Below, one piece after another: positions 1 to 7,989 of a stretch of DNA of 53,022 nucleotides; the first letter of the stretch is position 1, and every line of letters begins with the position of its first letter. The position numbers were made by a program, and so were the translations under genes. The notes below the pieces were generated by a model. That model was not told the DNA's origin, searched no databases, and worked only from the letters and a program-made list of their open reading frames with translations. Source of the DNA: an uncultured Candidatus Peregrinibacteria bacterium (lineage in GTDB: Bacteria; Patescibacteriota; Gracilibacteria; UBA1369); the NCBI GenBank assembly GCA_937858825.1, contig CALMAI010000025.1, positions 1-53,022 of the forward strand, read 5' to 3'.

Positions 1-1310
1 TGAGGATTTTCATCAATTACCTCCTGGCAAATTTTTTCCAACTCCCCCTCATCGCTCATCTTTTCAAGTCCCTTTGCTTTCACGATTGCTTCAGCATCTT
101 TCCCGGTTTCAAACATCTCTTCAAACACCTCACCTTTTGCAATGTTCAGAGAAATTTTTCCATCAGCCACCAGTTTCACCAACTTGGCCAAATTTTCGGC
201 AGAAACCGGACTTTCATGCACTTCAAGCCCATTTTTTTTCAAAAATCCCAATAAAATTGTAAGCACAAAAGTCAAAGATCTCTTGGCATCACCGCTTGCC
301 TGAACCACCTGCTCAAAATAATCGGCAAGCTCAGTATCATTGCTCACCAAAAGCGCTTCAGCTTCGGACATTCCATACTCAGAAAGATATCGTTCTCTCT
401 TTTCAGACGGCAGTTCCGGCAGCTCTTTCTTCATTGCGTCGATAAAATCGGCCGTTACATTAATAGGCGGCAGATCCGGTTCCGGGAAATACCGATAATC
501 ATCCGCGCCTTCTTTATCACGCAAGAAGTATGTCTTCCCCTTCGCATCGGTCCACCCCACCGTAATCTCTTTTGACTGGGGATTCCCGTCCTCCCACAAA
601 CCAATTTGCCGATTAATCTCGTACGCAATCGCACTTTCAAGCGATCGAAATGAATTTAAATTTTTGATTTCCGCTCTTGGATACAGTTTTTCATCACCTT
701 TCGGACGAATCGAAACACTCGCATCAAAACGCATCATTCCTTTTTCCATATCCGCATTCGATGCATCAACCGATCGCAAAATCGCCTGCATTGCCCGCGC
801 GTAAGCTCCAGCCTCTTTGGCATTTCTCATATCCGGCTCACTCACGATCTCCATAAGCGCCACTCCACTTCGGTTATAGTCACAGAGCGTTCCATTTGGA
901 ATATGCGTCAACTTTCCGGCATCATCCTCCAGATGCAACCGGTGAATACGAATCTTTTTCTTTTCTCCATCCAGATCAATCTCAATCCATCCCGTCTCCG
1001 CCAATGGCTGATCGTATTGAGAAATCTGAAACCCTTTCGGCAAATCCGGATAAAAATAGTTTTTCCGGTCAAACTTCGACCATTCAGGAACTGTACAGTT
1101 AAGAGCCAGGGATGCTTTCACCCCTTTCTTCACGGCCTCTTCGTTAATGACCGGCAACTGTCCGGGAAAACCCATACAGATCGGACATACGTTCTCATTT
1201 GGCTCAGATTCAAAAGAGTCACTGCTGCAAGTGCAGAACATCTTTGATTGAGTGGCTATTTGAGCGTGGATCTCCAGCCCAATCACGGCTTCATATTTCG
1301 AATCATTCAT
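1..1310 (-). CDS. gatB: Asp/Glu-tRNA amidotransferase subunit B (3' end outside window)
   Basis: GatB is the kinase/transferase subunit of GatCAB, which converts misacylated Glu-tRNA(Gln) or Asp-tRNA(Asn) to the correct amide in the cytosol. I read it by translating the minus strand from ATG at 1310. The protein opens MNDSKYEAVIGLEIHAQ, the family's N-terminal signature, followed by the zinc-site pattern CTC then CPIC (about residues 27-44). Further on come FYPDLPKGFQISQYD and a segment ending YRYFPEPDLPP. About 436 codons are visible, with no internal stop, and the frame remains open at position 1, so the C-terminal YqeY-like tail is only partly present. It is the most downstream visible gene of a minus-strand run with coaE (34 nt upstream). 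There is no convincing Shine-Dalgarno site. Identification is secure. Confidence 0.95.
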   Translation of the reverse strand, partial: MNDSKYEAVIGLEIHAQIATQSKMFCTCSSDSFESEPNENVCPICMGFPGQLPVINEEAVKKGVKASLALNCTVPEWSKFDRKNYFYPDLPKGFQISQYDQPLAETGWIEIDLDGEKKKIRIHRLHLEDDAGKLTHIPNGTLCDYNRSGVALMEIVSEPDMRNAKEAGAYARAMQAILRSVDASNADMEKGMMRFDASVSIRPKGDEKLYPRAEIKNLNSFRSLESAIAYEINRQIGLWEDGNPQSKEITVGWTDAKGKTYFLRDKEGADDYRYFPEPDLPPINVTADFIDAMKKELPELPSEKRERYLSEYGMSEAEALLVSNDTELADYFEQVVQASGDAKRSLTFVLTILLGFLKKNGLEVHESPVSAENLAKLVKLVADGKISLNIAKGEVFEEMFETGKDAEAIVKAKGLEKMSDEGELEKICQEVIDENP

Positions 1311-1344
1311 AAGAGTGCATTACATTCCGCCCTATAATAGCGGA

Positions 1345-1920
1345 TTACCCCCGCTTATCCCACCATTTTTTTAAGTGATCGTACAACTCCTCAATCGTTC
1401 CGTTATTATCAATTTCTTCTGTCACACCTTTCGGCTTTTCCTGAACTTTTAATATTTTTTCAAAAAGATCCTCTTTCATCTTCCTATCCTCCACCACACG
1501 CTTCTTCAATGTTTCTTTATCAGTAGCCAGCCACAAAATATCCTTCACCAATCGCCCCAGATGTTCAGGTTTAAAATATGTTCCTTCCAGAAAAATCTTG
1601 GGGACATCCAAAGCATCAATTCTTTTCTGGATCTCCGCAGTAACAATCGGATGAATCAAATCGTTCACAATTCGCAGTTTATGTTTATCATCAAACAAAA
1701 AATCTGCCAGTTTCTTTCGATCGATTTCCCCGTTCTTCTTCAAAAAATCATCCCCAAAATAGTTCACCAGTTTTCGATACCCCTCATTCCCCTGCTGATA
1801 AAGATCATCCACGACTTCATCCGCATCAATAAAAGCTGCACCAAATTTTTCAAAAAAATGACCAGCTAATGATTTTCCTGAACCCATAAACCCAGCCAAA
1901 CCAATAATATCCTTTTTCAT
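1345..1920 (-). CDS. coaE: Dephospho-CoA kinase-like protein
   Basis: Likely catalyses the last step of coenzyme A synthesis, ATP-dependent phosphorylation of dephospho-CoA at the ribose 3' OH. The 191-aa length fits the family. A P-loop GFMGSGKS lies at residues 10-17, and the IDAD segment at 31-34 matches the acidic substrate-site motif. The middle helix region with LIHPIV and the lid region rich in Lys and Arg are also typical. It sits 6 nt from the membrane protein upstream and 34 nt before gatB, so co-transcription is likely. The C-terminal half is more divergent than in model bacteria, so another small nucleoside/nucleotide kinase of the P-loop family is the main alternative. Confidence 0.8.
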   Translation of the reverse strand: MKKDIIGLAGFMGSGKSLAGHFFEKFGAAFIDADEVVDDLYQQGNEGYRKLVNYFGDDFLKKNGEIDRKKLADFLFDDKHKLRIVNDLIHPIVTAEIQKRIDALDVPKIFLEGTYFKPEHLGRLVKDILWLATDKETLKKRVVEDRKMKEDLFEKILKVQEKPKGVTEEIDNNGTIEELYDHLKKWWDKRG

Positions 1921-1926
1921 AGAATG

Positions 1927-2328
1927 TTATAAAAGACCAAGATCCCGAAAAGCCCGCGCGAACTGCTTTAATGCACGCTCTCCCTCTTTTGGGGAAACCT
2001 TTGCATCCAGCTCATGCGCCAAACGATTTCGCAACTTATGCGCCGACCACACACCATTTAAATCAGAAAAAAGCGATCCTGATTTCTTCAATTTCTCACC
2101 CAGAGAACCCGAATATCCTTTATGTCCCAACAACCGATCCAGGAGTTTATCGGCATCCATAACAGCATGCCTTAAGTCAGAGTCATTCTTAATTCGACTC
2201 CACATGTCCAGATACTCTCTCTTTTGGACATCACTCAGACCACCCCCATTTCGCTTCCATAGAACAAAAGCCACCAAAAGTACATCAAACATCACAAACA
2301 GAATCAGCGCCCAAATCCAGAAATTCAT
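1927..2328 (-). CDS. Small membrane-anchored protein with HEPN-like motif
   Basis: A 133-aa protein of unknown function. Residues 3-25 form one hydrophobic segment, so it is probably anchored in the inner membrane with a cytosolic helical domain. Near the C-terminus the sequence KLRNRLAHE contains an R-x4-H pattern of the kind seen in HEPN domains, some of which are RNases and some of which are inactive helical scaffolds. It lies between a PH-domain membrane protein (9 nt upstream) and coaE (6 nt downstream), so it is probably one transcript. The link to HEPN is by motif only and may be coincidental in such a short domain. Confidence 0.7.
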   Translation of the reverse strand: MNFWIWALILFVMFDVLLVAFVLWKRNGGGLSDVQKREYLDMWSRIKNDSDLRHAVMDADKLLDRLLGHKGYSGSLGEKLKKSGSLFSDLNGVWSAHKLRNRLAHELDAKVSPKEGERALKQFARAFRDLGLL

Positions 2329-2337
2329 ACATCAGCA

Positions 2338-2949
2338 TTAACGAGTATTTTTTGTCTTGGCAGAAGGTTGAGGCTTCTCATCAGTTTTCCCATGATGTTG
2401 CCGCACCATTTGCGTCAACAAAGCCTTGAGTGTCTCTGAATCTTTAATCTGCTGATCCTTTAAAAAGTGTTCCTGGTACTCCATAATCTTTCGCTCAGCT
2501 CTTCGCGGATTTATAGCATCATTCAGAACAAGTGGATTCGTACCACCTCCACGTTGAACAGAAACCGTACCATAGTTCAAAAGTACCCGTCGCAAACCCC
2601 GGATCTCAGTCGTCACACCTTCCATCATATTGTATTCAAGACGTGTTGAAGATCGATCAAAAAAACCATGCCAGTACACATCAATCAAACTCATATTCGT
2701 TATAAGAATGGCATCGTGATACCAGATCATAAACTCCCGAACCATACGGATCCCACTCACAAGAATCCAAAGACTCAGCAATGGCCACATTTCCGGGAAC
2801 AAGTACCACAAAAAAACCGGTAGAAAGAATCCAATCCCAAGAATTGGCAAAGCATTTCGCCCAAAAACAATTGGATGACGATGGATGACCGCTTCGATCA
2901 CTTCGTCATTGTCCAAATACTGCTTAAATAAGTAGTCCGCCAAGATCAT
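2338..2949 (-). CDS. Bacterial PH-domain membrane protein
   Basis: A 203-aa protein. Two hydrophobic stretches around residues 31-65 form a membrane hairpin. After it comes a beta-rich segment (ILITNMSLIDVYW, then MMEGVTTEIRG and YGTVSVQRGG) that has the look of a bacterial PH (DUF304/bPH2-type) domain. The C-terminal 40 residues are polar and rich in Lys, Gln and Pro and are probably disordered. It is the first gene of a minus-strand run ending in gatB and is divergent from lepB. The role is unknown; family members are membrane-associated proteins without an assigned reaction. Confidence 0.7.
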   Translation of the reverse strand: MILADYLFKQYLDNDEVIEAVIHRHPIVFGRNALPILGIGFFLPVFLWYLFPEMWPLLSLWILVSGIRMVREFMIWYHDAILITNMSLIDVYWHGFFDRSSTRLEYNMMEGVTTEIRGLRRVLLNYGTVSVQRGGGTNPLVLNDAINPRRAERKIMEYQEHFLKDQQIKDSETLKALLTQMVRQHHGKTDEKPQPSAKTKNTR

Positions 2950-3028
2950 GAAAAAATGATACTATAGCCCCCAGCCCTTGTAAAGAAGGCACAAAAGGAG
3001 TAACATCGCTCCTGCATTTTGAATCACT

Positions 3029-3757
3029 ATGGAAGAATCACTCCCCAAAGAAACAGCGCCGAAGAAAGTGGCAAAAGGCAAAAATCAATCAACGGTGAAA
3101 ATCGCATTCTGGTTCGATATTTTGCTCAATCTTATCATTATCATTGGGCTGGTTTTCATTATCCGAACCTTTATTATTTCACCATTTCAGGTGTACGGAT
3201 CTTCCATGTGTGACACCTTTAACTATTTTGATGGTCGCTGCAACAACGGTTATGGCGAATATATTATTGTAAACAAATTCGGATATCAGAATATGCTGGG
3301 CTGGCAGGTGGGATTACCACAGCGCGGTGACGTTGTTGTCTTCCACCCACCACACAATGATAGCGAATTCTTTATTAAGAGAGTTATTGGGTTACCAGGT
3401 GAAACCATTAAAATCATCGACAATAAAATATTCATCTTCAACGATGAAAACCCTGACGGATTCGAACTGGATGAGGAGTATCTGAATCTTCGAAACAAGG
3501 ACAATACTGTCCCCCGTGAAGCCGGAAGTGTTTTTGAAGTCCCGGAAGGCAGTTATTTTGTTCTTGGTGATAACAGAACCGGCAGTTCCGATTCCCGAAG
3601 CTGCTTTAGAGAAAGTGTTAACCAGGGGAAATGTGGGGAAGGGCGCAACAGTCCATACTTAACACTTGATCACATTGAAGGGAAAGCTGCCATTGTTTTA
3701 TGGCCATTCACAAAGCTTTCTGTCATCTACAACCCAGAATATCAGGCAGAAATGTAA
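3029..3757 (+). CDS. lepB: Signal peptidase I
   Basis: Membrane-bound serine protease that cleaves signal peptides from exported preproteins. The 242-aa protein has a Lys-rich cytosolic N-terminus, a single transmembrane helix at about residues 29-47, then the catalytic Ser59 in GSSMCDTF. The general base Lys117 sits in FFIKRVIGLPGE, and the conserved GDNR box in FVLGDNRTGSSDSR. This is the Ser/Lys dyad architecture of type I signal peptidases. The insert with paired cysteines after GDNR is unusual (SCFRESVNQGKCGEG). The gene stands alone between a divergent membrane protein and a lipoprotein gene. It likely serves the many secreted and SLH proteins in this genome; lipoproteins need a different peptidase not seen here. 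Confidence 0.93.
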   Translation: MEESLPKETAPKKVAKGKNQSTVKIAFWFDILLNLIIIIGLVFIIRTFIISPFQVYGSSMCDTFNYFDGRCNNGYGEYIIVNKFGYQNMLGWQVGLPQRGDVVVFHPPHNDSEFFIKRVIGLPGETIKIIDNKIFIFNDENPDGFELDEEYLNLRNKDNTVPREAGSVFEVPEGSYFVLGDNRTGSSDSRSCFRESVNQGKCGEGRNSPYLTLDHIEGKAAIVLWPFTKLSVIYNPEYQAEM

Positions 3758-3790
3758 TGGATTTGGATACCGCGGGTTAGAGTAATCACA

Positions 3791-3814
3791 TGCCATAAAG
3801 GTATGGCAGTTTTG
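3791..3814 (+). terminator. Possible terminator after lepB
   Basis: A 7-bp perfect stem TGCCATA / TATGGCA with a 4-nt loop AAGG is followed by GTTTTG. The T tract is short, so termination may be weak. It lies 34 nt after the lepB stop and before the promoter of the next gene. Confidence 0.5.
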
Positions 3815-3853
3815 CGCGTTGACAAAAAGTCACAAAAATTATACAAATAACAC

Positions 3854-3882
3854 TTGACAAGTAGCGAAATAGTTTATACTAT
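3854..3882 (+). promoter_or_regulatory. Sigma-70-type promoter of lipoprotein gene
   Basis: Perfect -35 box TTGACA (3854-3859), 17-nt spacer, then TACTAT (3877-3882); TATACT at 3875-3880 is an alternative -10 with a 15-nt spacer. Transcription would start near 3889, about 40 nt before the ATG at 3928. Confidence 0.75.
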
Positions 3883-3927
3883 CCTCTCCTTAAATTACTT
3901 ATTACAAACTTTTAACCTCAATATCTC

Positions 3928-4866
3928 ATGAAGTTATCAAATACTCTTGGTGCAGCAACGCTCGCACTCGGACTCGCAACCGCCGGTTGCTCAAATGACA
4001 AAGTAGAGACTGGCGAACTCTCTGCTGAAAAAGCTGCTGACATGCAAAAACAAGCGGCTTCTGCTAGCGCTGCTCCTACTGCGGCTCCAGCTCCTCAAGT
4101 CATTAATAATTACTACAATACGCCAAATCCGGCAGCTCAGCCTACTGCAGCTAATGGACTCAGCAAGGAAGACCTTAAAGCACTCGATGCTTTCTGCGAA
4201 CCAAAAGATGCTGAAGGAAATCCTGTTCCAAAAAGTGGACAAGAACACATTGTTGTTGATGGTACAAAAGTATATCTCCTTTGTACTGACGGACACGACA
4301 AAGTTATGAAAGTTCTTGATCATGGACAGGAAACCAACGAATCAGCTCACGTAAAGAAGGCTTCTGAAAAAGAAGACGGTCAGGGAAACACCTACTATGA
4401 CCTTACTATGACATGGCAGGACCACTGTAAAGATGGTGATAACGTTGTTCTTCACGGTATGGTAAATGCCAATGCCAAGAACCAGACTTTCTTTGGTCAC
4501 CCACTTTTCAAAGGACTTGGAGTAGATAGCACCAAGCTACCATTCTCACCAAGTGCTCTTTTGGTTCCTGTAAGCGCAGACACCACTCCATGTGACAAGG
4601 TTGTTGCCAAGACAACACCAAAAACACATGTGCAACCAGTACAACCAAAGACTCCTGCACAGCCAAAAGGACCTTCAGAGCATGACAAGAAACAGGATGA
4701 AGCAATTGCTCAACTTGGTCGACGAATCGACGCCAACGACGCAGAAACTGCTGCATTGAAGGGACGTGTTGGAAAAATCGAAGACTGGGCTGTAACTGTT
4801 AAGCCGTCTGAAGACCAACCAGACTTGAATGCTGCTGCAGACCGACGCGCACAAGGAAAGAACTAA
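3928..4866 (+). CDS. Lipoprotein with Pro/Ala linker and C-terminal coiled coil
   Basis: A 312-aa exported lipoprotein of unknown function. The signal peptide ends in lipobox ATAGC, with the lipidated Cys at residue 21. A low-complexity Ala/Pro/Gln/Asn linker follows (about 40-75), then a folded region with paired cysteines (about 85-230), a Pro/Thr/Lys-rich spacer, and a heptad-like helical C-terminus from about residue 250 (DEAIAQLGRRIDANDAETAA), resembling trimeric or dimeric coiled coils of surface proteins. It has its own promoter and terminator, so it is a single-gene unit. The strong promoter suggests a well-expressed envelope protein. No Shine-Dalgarno site is seen before the ATG. Confidence 0.8.
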   Translation: MKLSNTLGAATLALGLATAGCSNDKVETGELSAEKAADMQKQAASASAAPTAAPAPQVINNYYNTPNPAAQPTAANGLSKEDLKALDAFCEPKDAEGNPVPKSGQEHIVVDGTKVYLLCTDGHDKVMKVLDHGQETNESAHVKKASEKEDGQGNTYYDLTMTWQDHCKDGDNVVLHGMVNANAKNQTFFGHPLFKGLGVDSTKLPFSPSALLVPVSADTTPCDKVVAKTTPKTHVQPVQPKTPAQPKGPSEHDKKQDEAIAQLGRRIDANDAETAALKGRVGKIEDWAVTVKPSEDQPDLNAAADRRAQGKN

Positions 4867-4892
4867 ATCTTCCTAAAACCATTGAGATATTG

Positions 4893-4926
4893 AAAAGACC
4901 CCGTCCGGCGTGATGGGGTCTTTTAG
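4893..4926 (+). terminator. Rho-independent terminator
   Basis: A 10-bp perfect stem AAAAGACCCC / GGGGTCTTTT (4893-4902 and 4915-4924) with a 12-nt loop, ending in a T run. The A-rich left arm makes it potentially bidirectional, serving both the lipoprotein gene and the convergent minus-strand membrane protein gene ending at 4940. Confidence 0.9.
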
Positions 4927-4939
4927 TTTTACATCATCT

Positions 4940-5317
4940 CTAAACCGGCTCTCTTGCCGCAAAGTAAAACTCCACCATCGTTACAACCGCAATCAAAAGC
5001 AATCCGGACCACCAGGTTAACACTTTCAGAAGCAAAAACGTTAAACACCCCAAGGCAATAACCGTTAACAAAACTGCCTGCCGAAAAGCGATATGGATGT
5101 GATTATAATAAATCTCGTTCTTATAAAGCCACATACGAAAATAAAAACCCACCACCGTAAACGTGCAGGTCAGCGCAAAAAAGAGACTCAGATAGAACAT
5201 TCCCAGCGCCAGCTCAGGTGACTGCATCGGATCCAGCTTGTTCAAAACCACAATCCAGGCAATCCAGCTCACAATGCCGGCCACACCAATAATCGATAAA
5301 TATTTATGATGAGTCAT
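4940..5317 (-). CDS. Conserved four-helix membrane protein
   Basis: A 125-aa protein with four predicted hydrophobic segments (about residues 7-25, 40-62, 80-98 and 102-118). It has no recognised catalytic motif. It lies 10 nt downstream of the uracil-DNA glycosylase gene on the same strand, so they are probably co-transcribed, although no functional link is evident. The function is unknown. Confidence 0.75.
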   Translation of the reverse strand: MTHHKYLSIIGVAGIVSWIAWIVVLNKLDPMQSPELALGMFYLSLFFALTCTFTVVGFYFRMWLYKNEIYYNHIHIAFRQAVLLTVIALGCLTFLLLKVLTWWSGLLLIAVVTMVEFYFAAREPV

Positions 5318-5327
5318 AGTGTCAACA

Positions 5328-5906
5328 TTATAGCGCCCCTTTACGCAATTGTTGAAGCAAAACCGGGATCTTCTTCATGTCTTCAAAAAGAACCGGTCTC
5401 ATAGCCCCATTATAGAGCGCTGAAGCCGGATGATAGAGTGGATAAATCACCTGTTTCTTGGAAAAAATCGATTTCACCCGTTTTGCCTGCCCATGGACCT
5501 TGGAAATCTGTAATCCCGGCATAAAACGATTCATGGCGTGCCGGCCCAAAGTCACAATCAAAAGCGGTTTTATAGCTTGAATCTGTTGGTCCAGATAAGG
5601 AAAGCAGGCCTCAATTTCATCATCTTTTGGATCCCTATTATTCGGAGGCCGGTGTTTTACAATATTGGTAATGAAAATATCCTCCCTTTTAAGATTAATG
5701 CTCTCCAAAAGTTCATTCAAAAACTTGCCGGCAGCACCAACAAAAGGCTCACCCTGAATATCCTCACTCTTTCCAGGAGCCTCTCCAATAAAAAGAATAT
5801 CTGCATCTGGATTCCCCTCCCCCGGCACCGCCTGTGTAGCCCCTTCGCACAATCGACAAAGACGGCACTTTAAAATTTTTTCTCTCAATGCTCCCAAATC
5901 TGCCAT
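5328..5906 (-). CDS. Family-4 (Fe-S type) uracil-DNA glycosylase
   Basis: Removes uracil from DNA as the first step of base excision repair. The 192-aa length is typical of family 4. Seen motifs are the N-terminal Cys cluster (C14, C17, C20), motif 1 GEAPG at 41-45, TNIVKHRPPNNRDP at 80-93, C101 in EIEACFPYL, and motif 2 HPAS at 159-162. In well-studied family-4 enzymes the third iron-sulfur ligand is a Cys in VKCRPP; here that position is His85, so either His serves as ligand or the cluster is altered. The gene directly abuts the membrane protein gene upstream (start at 5906, neighbour stop at 5907). Confidence 0.88.
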   Translation of the reverse strand: MADLGALREKILKCRLCRLCEGATQAVPGEGNPDADILFIGEAPGKSEDIQGEPFVGAAGKFLNELLESINLKREDIFITNIVKHRPPNNRDPKDDEIEACFPYLDQQIQAIKPLLIVTLGRHAMNRFMPGLQISKVHGQAKRVKSIFSKKQVIYPLYHPASALYNGAMRPVLFEDMKKIPVLLQQLRKGAL

Positions 5907-6857
5907 CTAACGATTCTTCATAAAGTGTCGAACCACCAACAAAATAACACCGGTTATCAAAAAGATAGCCCCGGCCTTATAAACTTCACCACTAAAGAGC
6001 CCCATCATATGGCTCATAAGGTTATTCAGGGATGGCGTATAAAGATCACCAAGACGCTGCTCCATAATCATTGGAACAAACAGCGTTATAGCAAACCCTA
6101 CAATCAATCCCACAAGGCCACTAAGCGTAAAGGCCAATCCTTCCTGCATCAACACTCTCGTAAAAGGCTTGTAGATAAGAAGCGCGATCAAAGCCAAAAG
6201 AACCAGCAAAATTCCATAGAACGCCGCACGAATAGAATCGAGCTGAATCAAAACACTAAACACTCCCAATCCCGCCTCCCCAAATGCCGAAACAATATCA
6301 AACTGCCCCTGTTCAGGAACCGCAGCATAAATATCCTTTTCAAACTGCATCGAAAGATCATCCGCAATATCTCCATACTCAATCCCCGACGGCACGCATG
6401 ATGGCAAACCATCCGAATTTTCACGCGGGAGTTCGCCCTCACCACACCTTGGCAAAGTCTGGAACATGCGAAACGCCAAATTATGCGCAAGAGTCAGTAA
6501 ACTTTCCCGATACGTATTCAGTTTGAATGTTAACGGTTGTTCCGGATCATCTTTCAGCGTTTCCACCTCCTCAATCACCTCCCGGACAGTCTTATCAAAA
6601 AGCTCTTTCGGGAAAACCCCTTCCACCTCCTCCTGCAACTCTTCCTCCAAAAAATACTTTCCAATTGGCCCATCACTCTCCTCAATACTCGAAACAGTTG
6701 TACTTACCAAAAAATCATAAGCCGGATCCCGAAGATCCTTCTCGTAAAAAGATGCGCGTAGAAAAGTATTCGACACAGCAAAAACCATAAACGCGGCCGC
6801 AGAAACAGCAATAAAAACAAACACCAGAAATGCGGCTAGAATACGCCGAAAAATCAT
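5907..6857 (-). CDS. Large-ectodomain membrane protein
   Basis: A 316-aa protein of unknown function. One N-terminal hydrophobic segment (about residues 5-28) is followed by a roughly 180-residue acidic, probably extracytoplasmic domain with two cysteines (RCGEGE and PSCVPS). Three more hydrophobic segments follow (about 213-232, 243-263 and 293-311). This topology, a big external loop between the first and second helix, recurs in uncharacterised bacterial envelope proteins. It is adjacent to the glycosylase gene downstream and 34 nt after the nrnA-like gene. Confidence 0.75.
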   Translation of the reverse strand: MIFRRILAAFLVFVFIAVSAAAFMVFAVSNTFLRASFYEKDLRDPAYDFLVSTTVSSIEESDGPIGKYFLEEELQEEVEGVFPKELFDKTVREVIEEVETLKDDPEQPLTFKLNTYRESLLTLAHNLAFRMFQTLPRCGEGELPRENSDGLPSCVPSGIEYGDIADDLSMQFEKDIYAAVPEQGQFDIVSAFGEAGLGVFSVLIQLDSIRAAFYGILLVLLALIALLIYKPFTRVLMQEGLAFTLSGLVGLIVGFAITLFVPMIMEQRLGDLYTPSLNNLMSHMMGLFSGEVYKAGAIFLITGVILLVVRHFMKNR

Positions 6858-6891
6858 ATCATCAAAAATTAAGCCATGCCATTATAGCAAA

Positions 6892-7887
6892 TTACACCAA
6901 TTTCGGAAGCGCAGTATTTGCTGGTAATTCCTCACTTGGAACAATCTTCCAGTGAAGTTCCTGATGAATGCGTCCCGGCATAGTAAATCCGGCGGCTTTC
7001 TTGTGCCCACCACCACCAAACTGCGCAGCCAGTGCGGCCACATCAACATCATCATTTTGTGTCCGGAACGACCCCTTCACATTGCCATTCTTATCTTCAT
7101 TCAAAAGGCAGGTATATTTTGCCCCCGGCACAGAATTCAAAAGATCAACAACGCCCGAAACCTCATCCGGTCCGGCGTCACAGTCACGGAAATCCTTCCA
7201 TGTCACCACCGAAACCGTCACCCCATCTTCATTCACTTTCGCGTTCTCCAGAATCCGCCCCCAGAGTCGTAAGGTCGAAACCGGTGTATTGCGGAACATC
7301 TTCTTCGCAACGAGCGAGACCTTTGCCCCCCGAGACACCAGATCCGCACAAATTTCAAAAACCTCCAATGTTGTATTTGAATGCATCAAGCTACCGGTAT
7401 CGTTATAAATACCGGTCAAAAGCGCTGTCGACATCTCTGCTGTAATCGGAATGTCATGAAACTGAAAAAATCGATGTAAAAGTACTGTTGTCGACGGACA
7501 GTTTGGATCTACCATATTGCAGGTCCCAAAATTATCGTTCGACGCATGATGGTCAACATTAATCACCGGCACATCTCCATCCCAAATATCCGGATACCGC
7601 TCCTGAAAACGGGTCATGTACGACGCACCCGCGTCAGACACCATCATCAAATCATAATCCCTAAAATCAAAATCGTGGATCACCTTATTCATTTCAGGAA
7701 TAAAGCTCAAACGCTCAGGAATCTCATCAATACAAGCTATATCCACCTGTTTCCCAAGCGATTTAATCCACAAATAAAGCGCAGATGATGCCCCTAAAGT
7801 GTCTCCATCCGGCCGTCTATGTGAAATAAGCAGAACTTTTTCCGCTTTTTCAACCATCTGTTTCGCTTCTATAAAGAGTGATTCCAT
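6892..7887 (-). CDS. nrnA: DHH/DHHA1 phosphoesterase, nanoRNase/pAp-phosphatase type
   Basis: Probably degrades very short RNA oligonucleotides (and possibly pAp or cyclic dinucleotide products) in the cytosol using Mn2+. The 331-aa protein has the DHH metal motifs in order: HRRPDGDTLGA (His23, Asp27, Asp29), an Asp in MVSDAG near 85, and VDHHASN (Asp112-His113-His114). It ends with the DHHA1 substrate-binding motif FGGGGHKKAAGF near residue 290. This layout matches NrnA and not RecJ, which is longer. It is divergent from fmt. CPR bacteria often lack oligoribonuclease, so a NrnA-type enzyme would fill that role, which is an inference. Confidence 0.88.
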   Translation of the reverse strand: MESLFIEAKQMVEKAEKVLLISHRRPDGDTLGASSALYLWIKSLGKQVDIACIDEIPERLSFIPEMNKVIHDFDFRDYDLMMVSDAGASYMTRFQERYPDIWDGDVPVINVDHHASNDNFGTCNMVDPNCPSTTVLLHRFFQFHDIPITAEMSTALLTGIYNDTGSLMHSNTTLEVFEICADLVSRGAKVSLVAKKMFRNTPVSTLRLWGRILENAKVNEDGVTVSVVTWKDFRDCDAGPDEVSGVVDLLNSVPGAKYTCLLNEDKNGNVKGSFRTQNDDVDVAALAAQFGGGGHKKAAGFTMPGRIHQELHWKIVPSEELPANTALPKLV

Positions 7888-7937
7888 GTGGATAAAATAC
7901 CAAATTTAAGAAGAGAGCTTATAGTAAAATGTGCACT

Positions 7938-7965
7938 TTGGCAAGCTTTTTAAAAATGTTACACT
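7938..7965 (+). promoter_or_regulatory. Promoter of fmt
   Basis: TTGGCA (7938-7943), 16-nt spacer, TACACT (7960-7965). Predicted start near 7972 leaves a leader of about 18 nt before the ATG at 7990, with no Shine-Dalgarno sequence. Confidence 0.6.
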
Positions 7966-7989
7966 AACGCTGTTACCTTATCTTCACTT

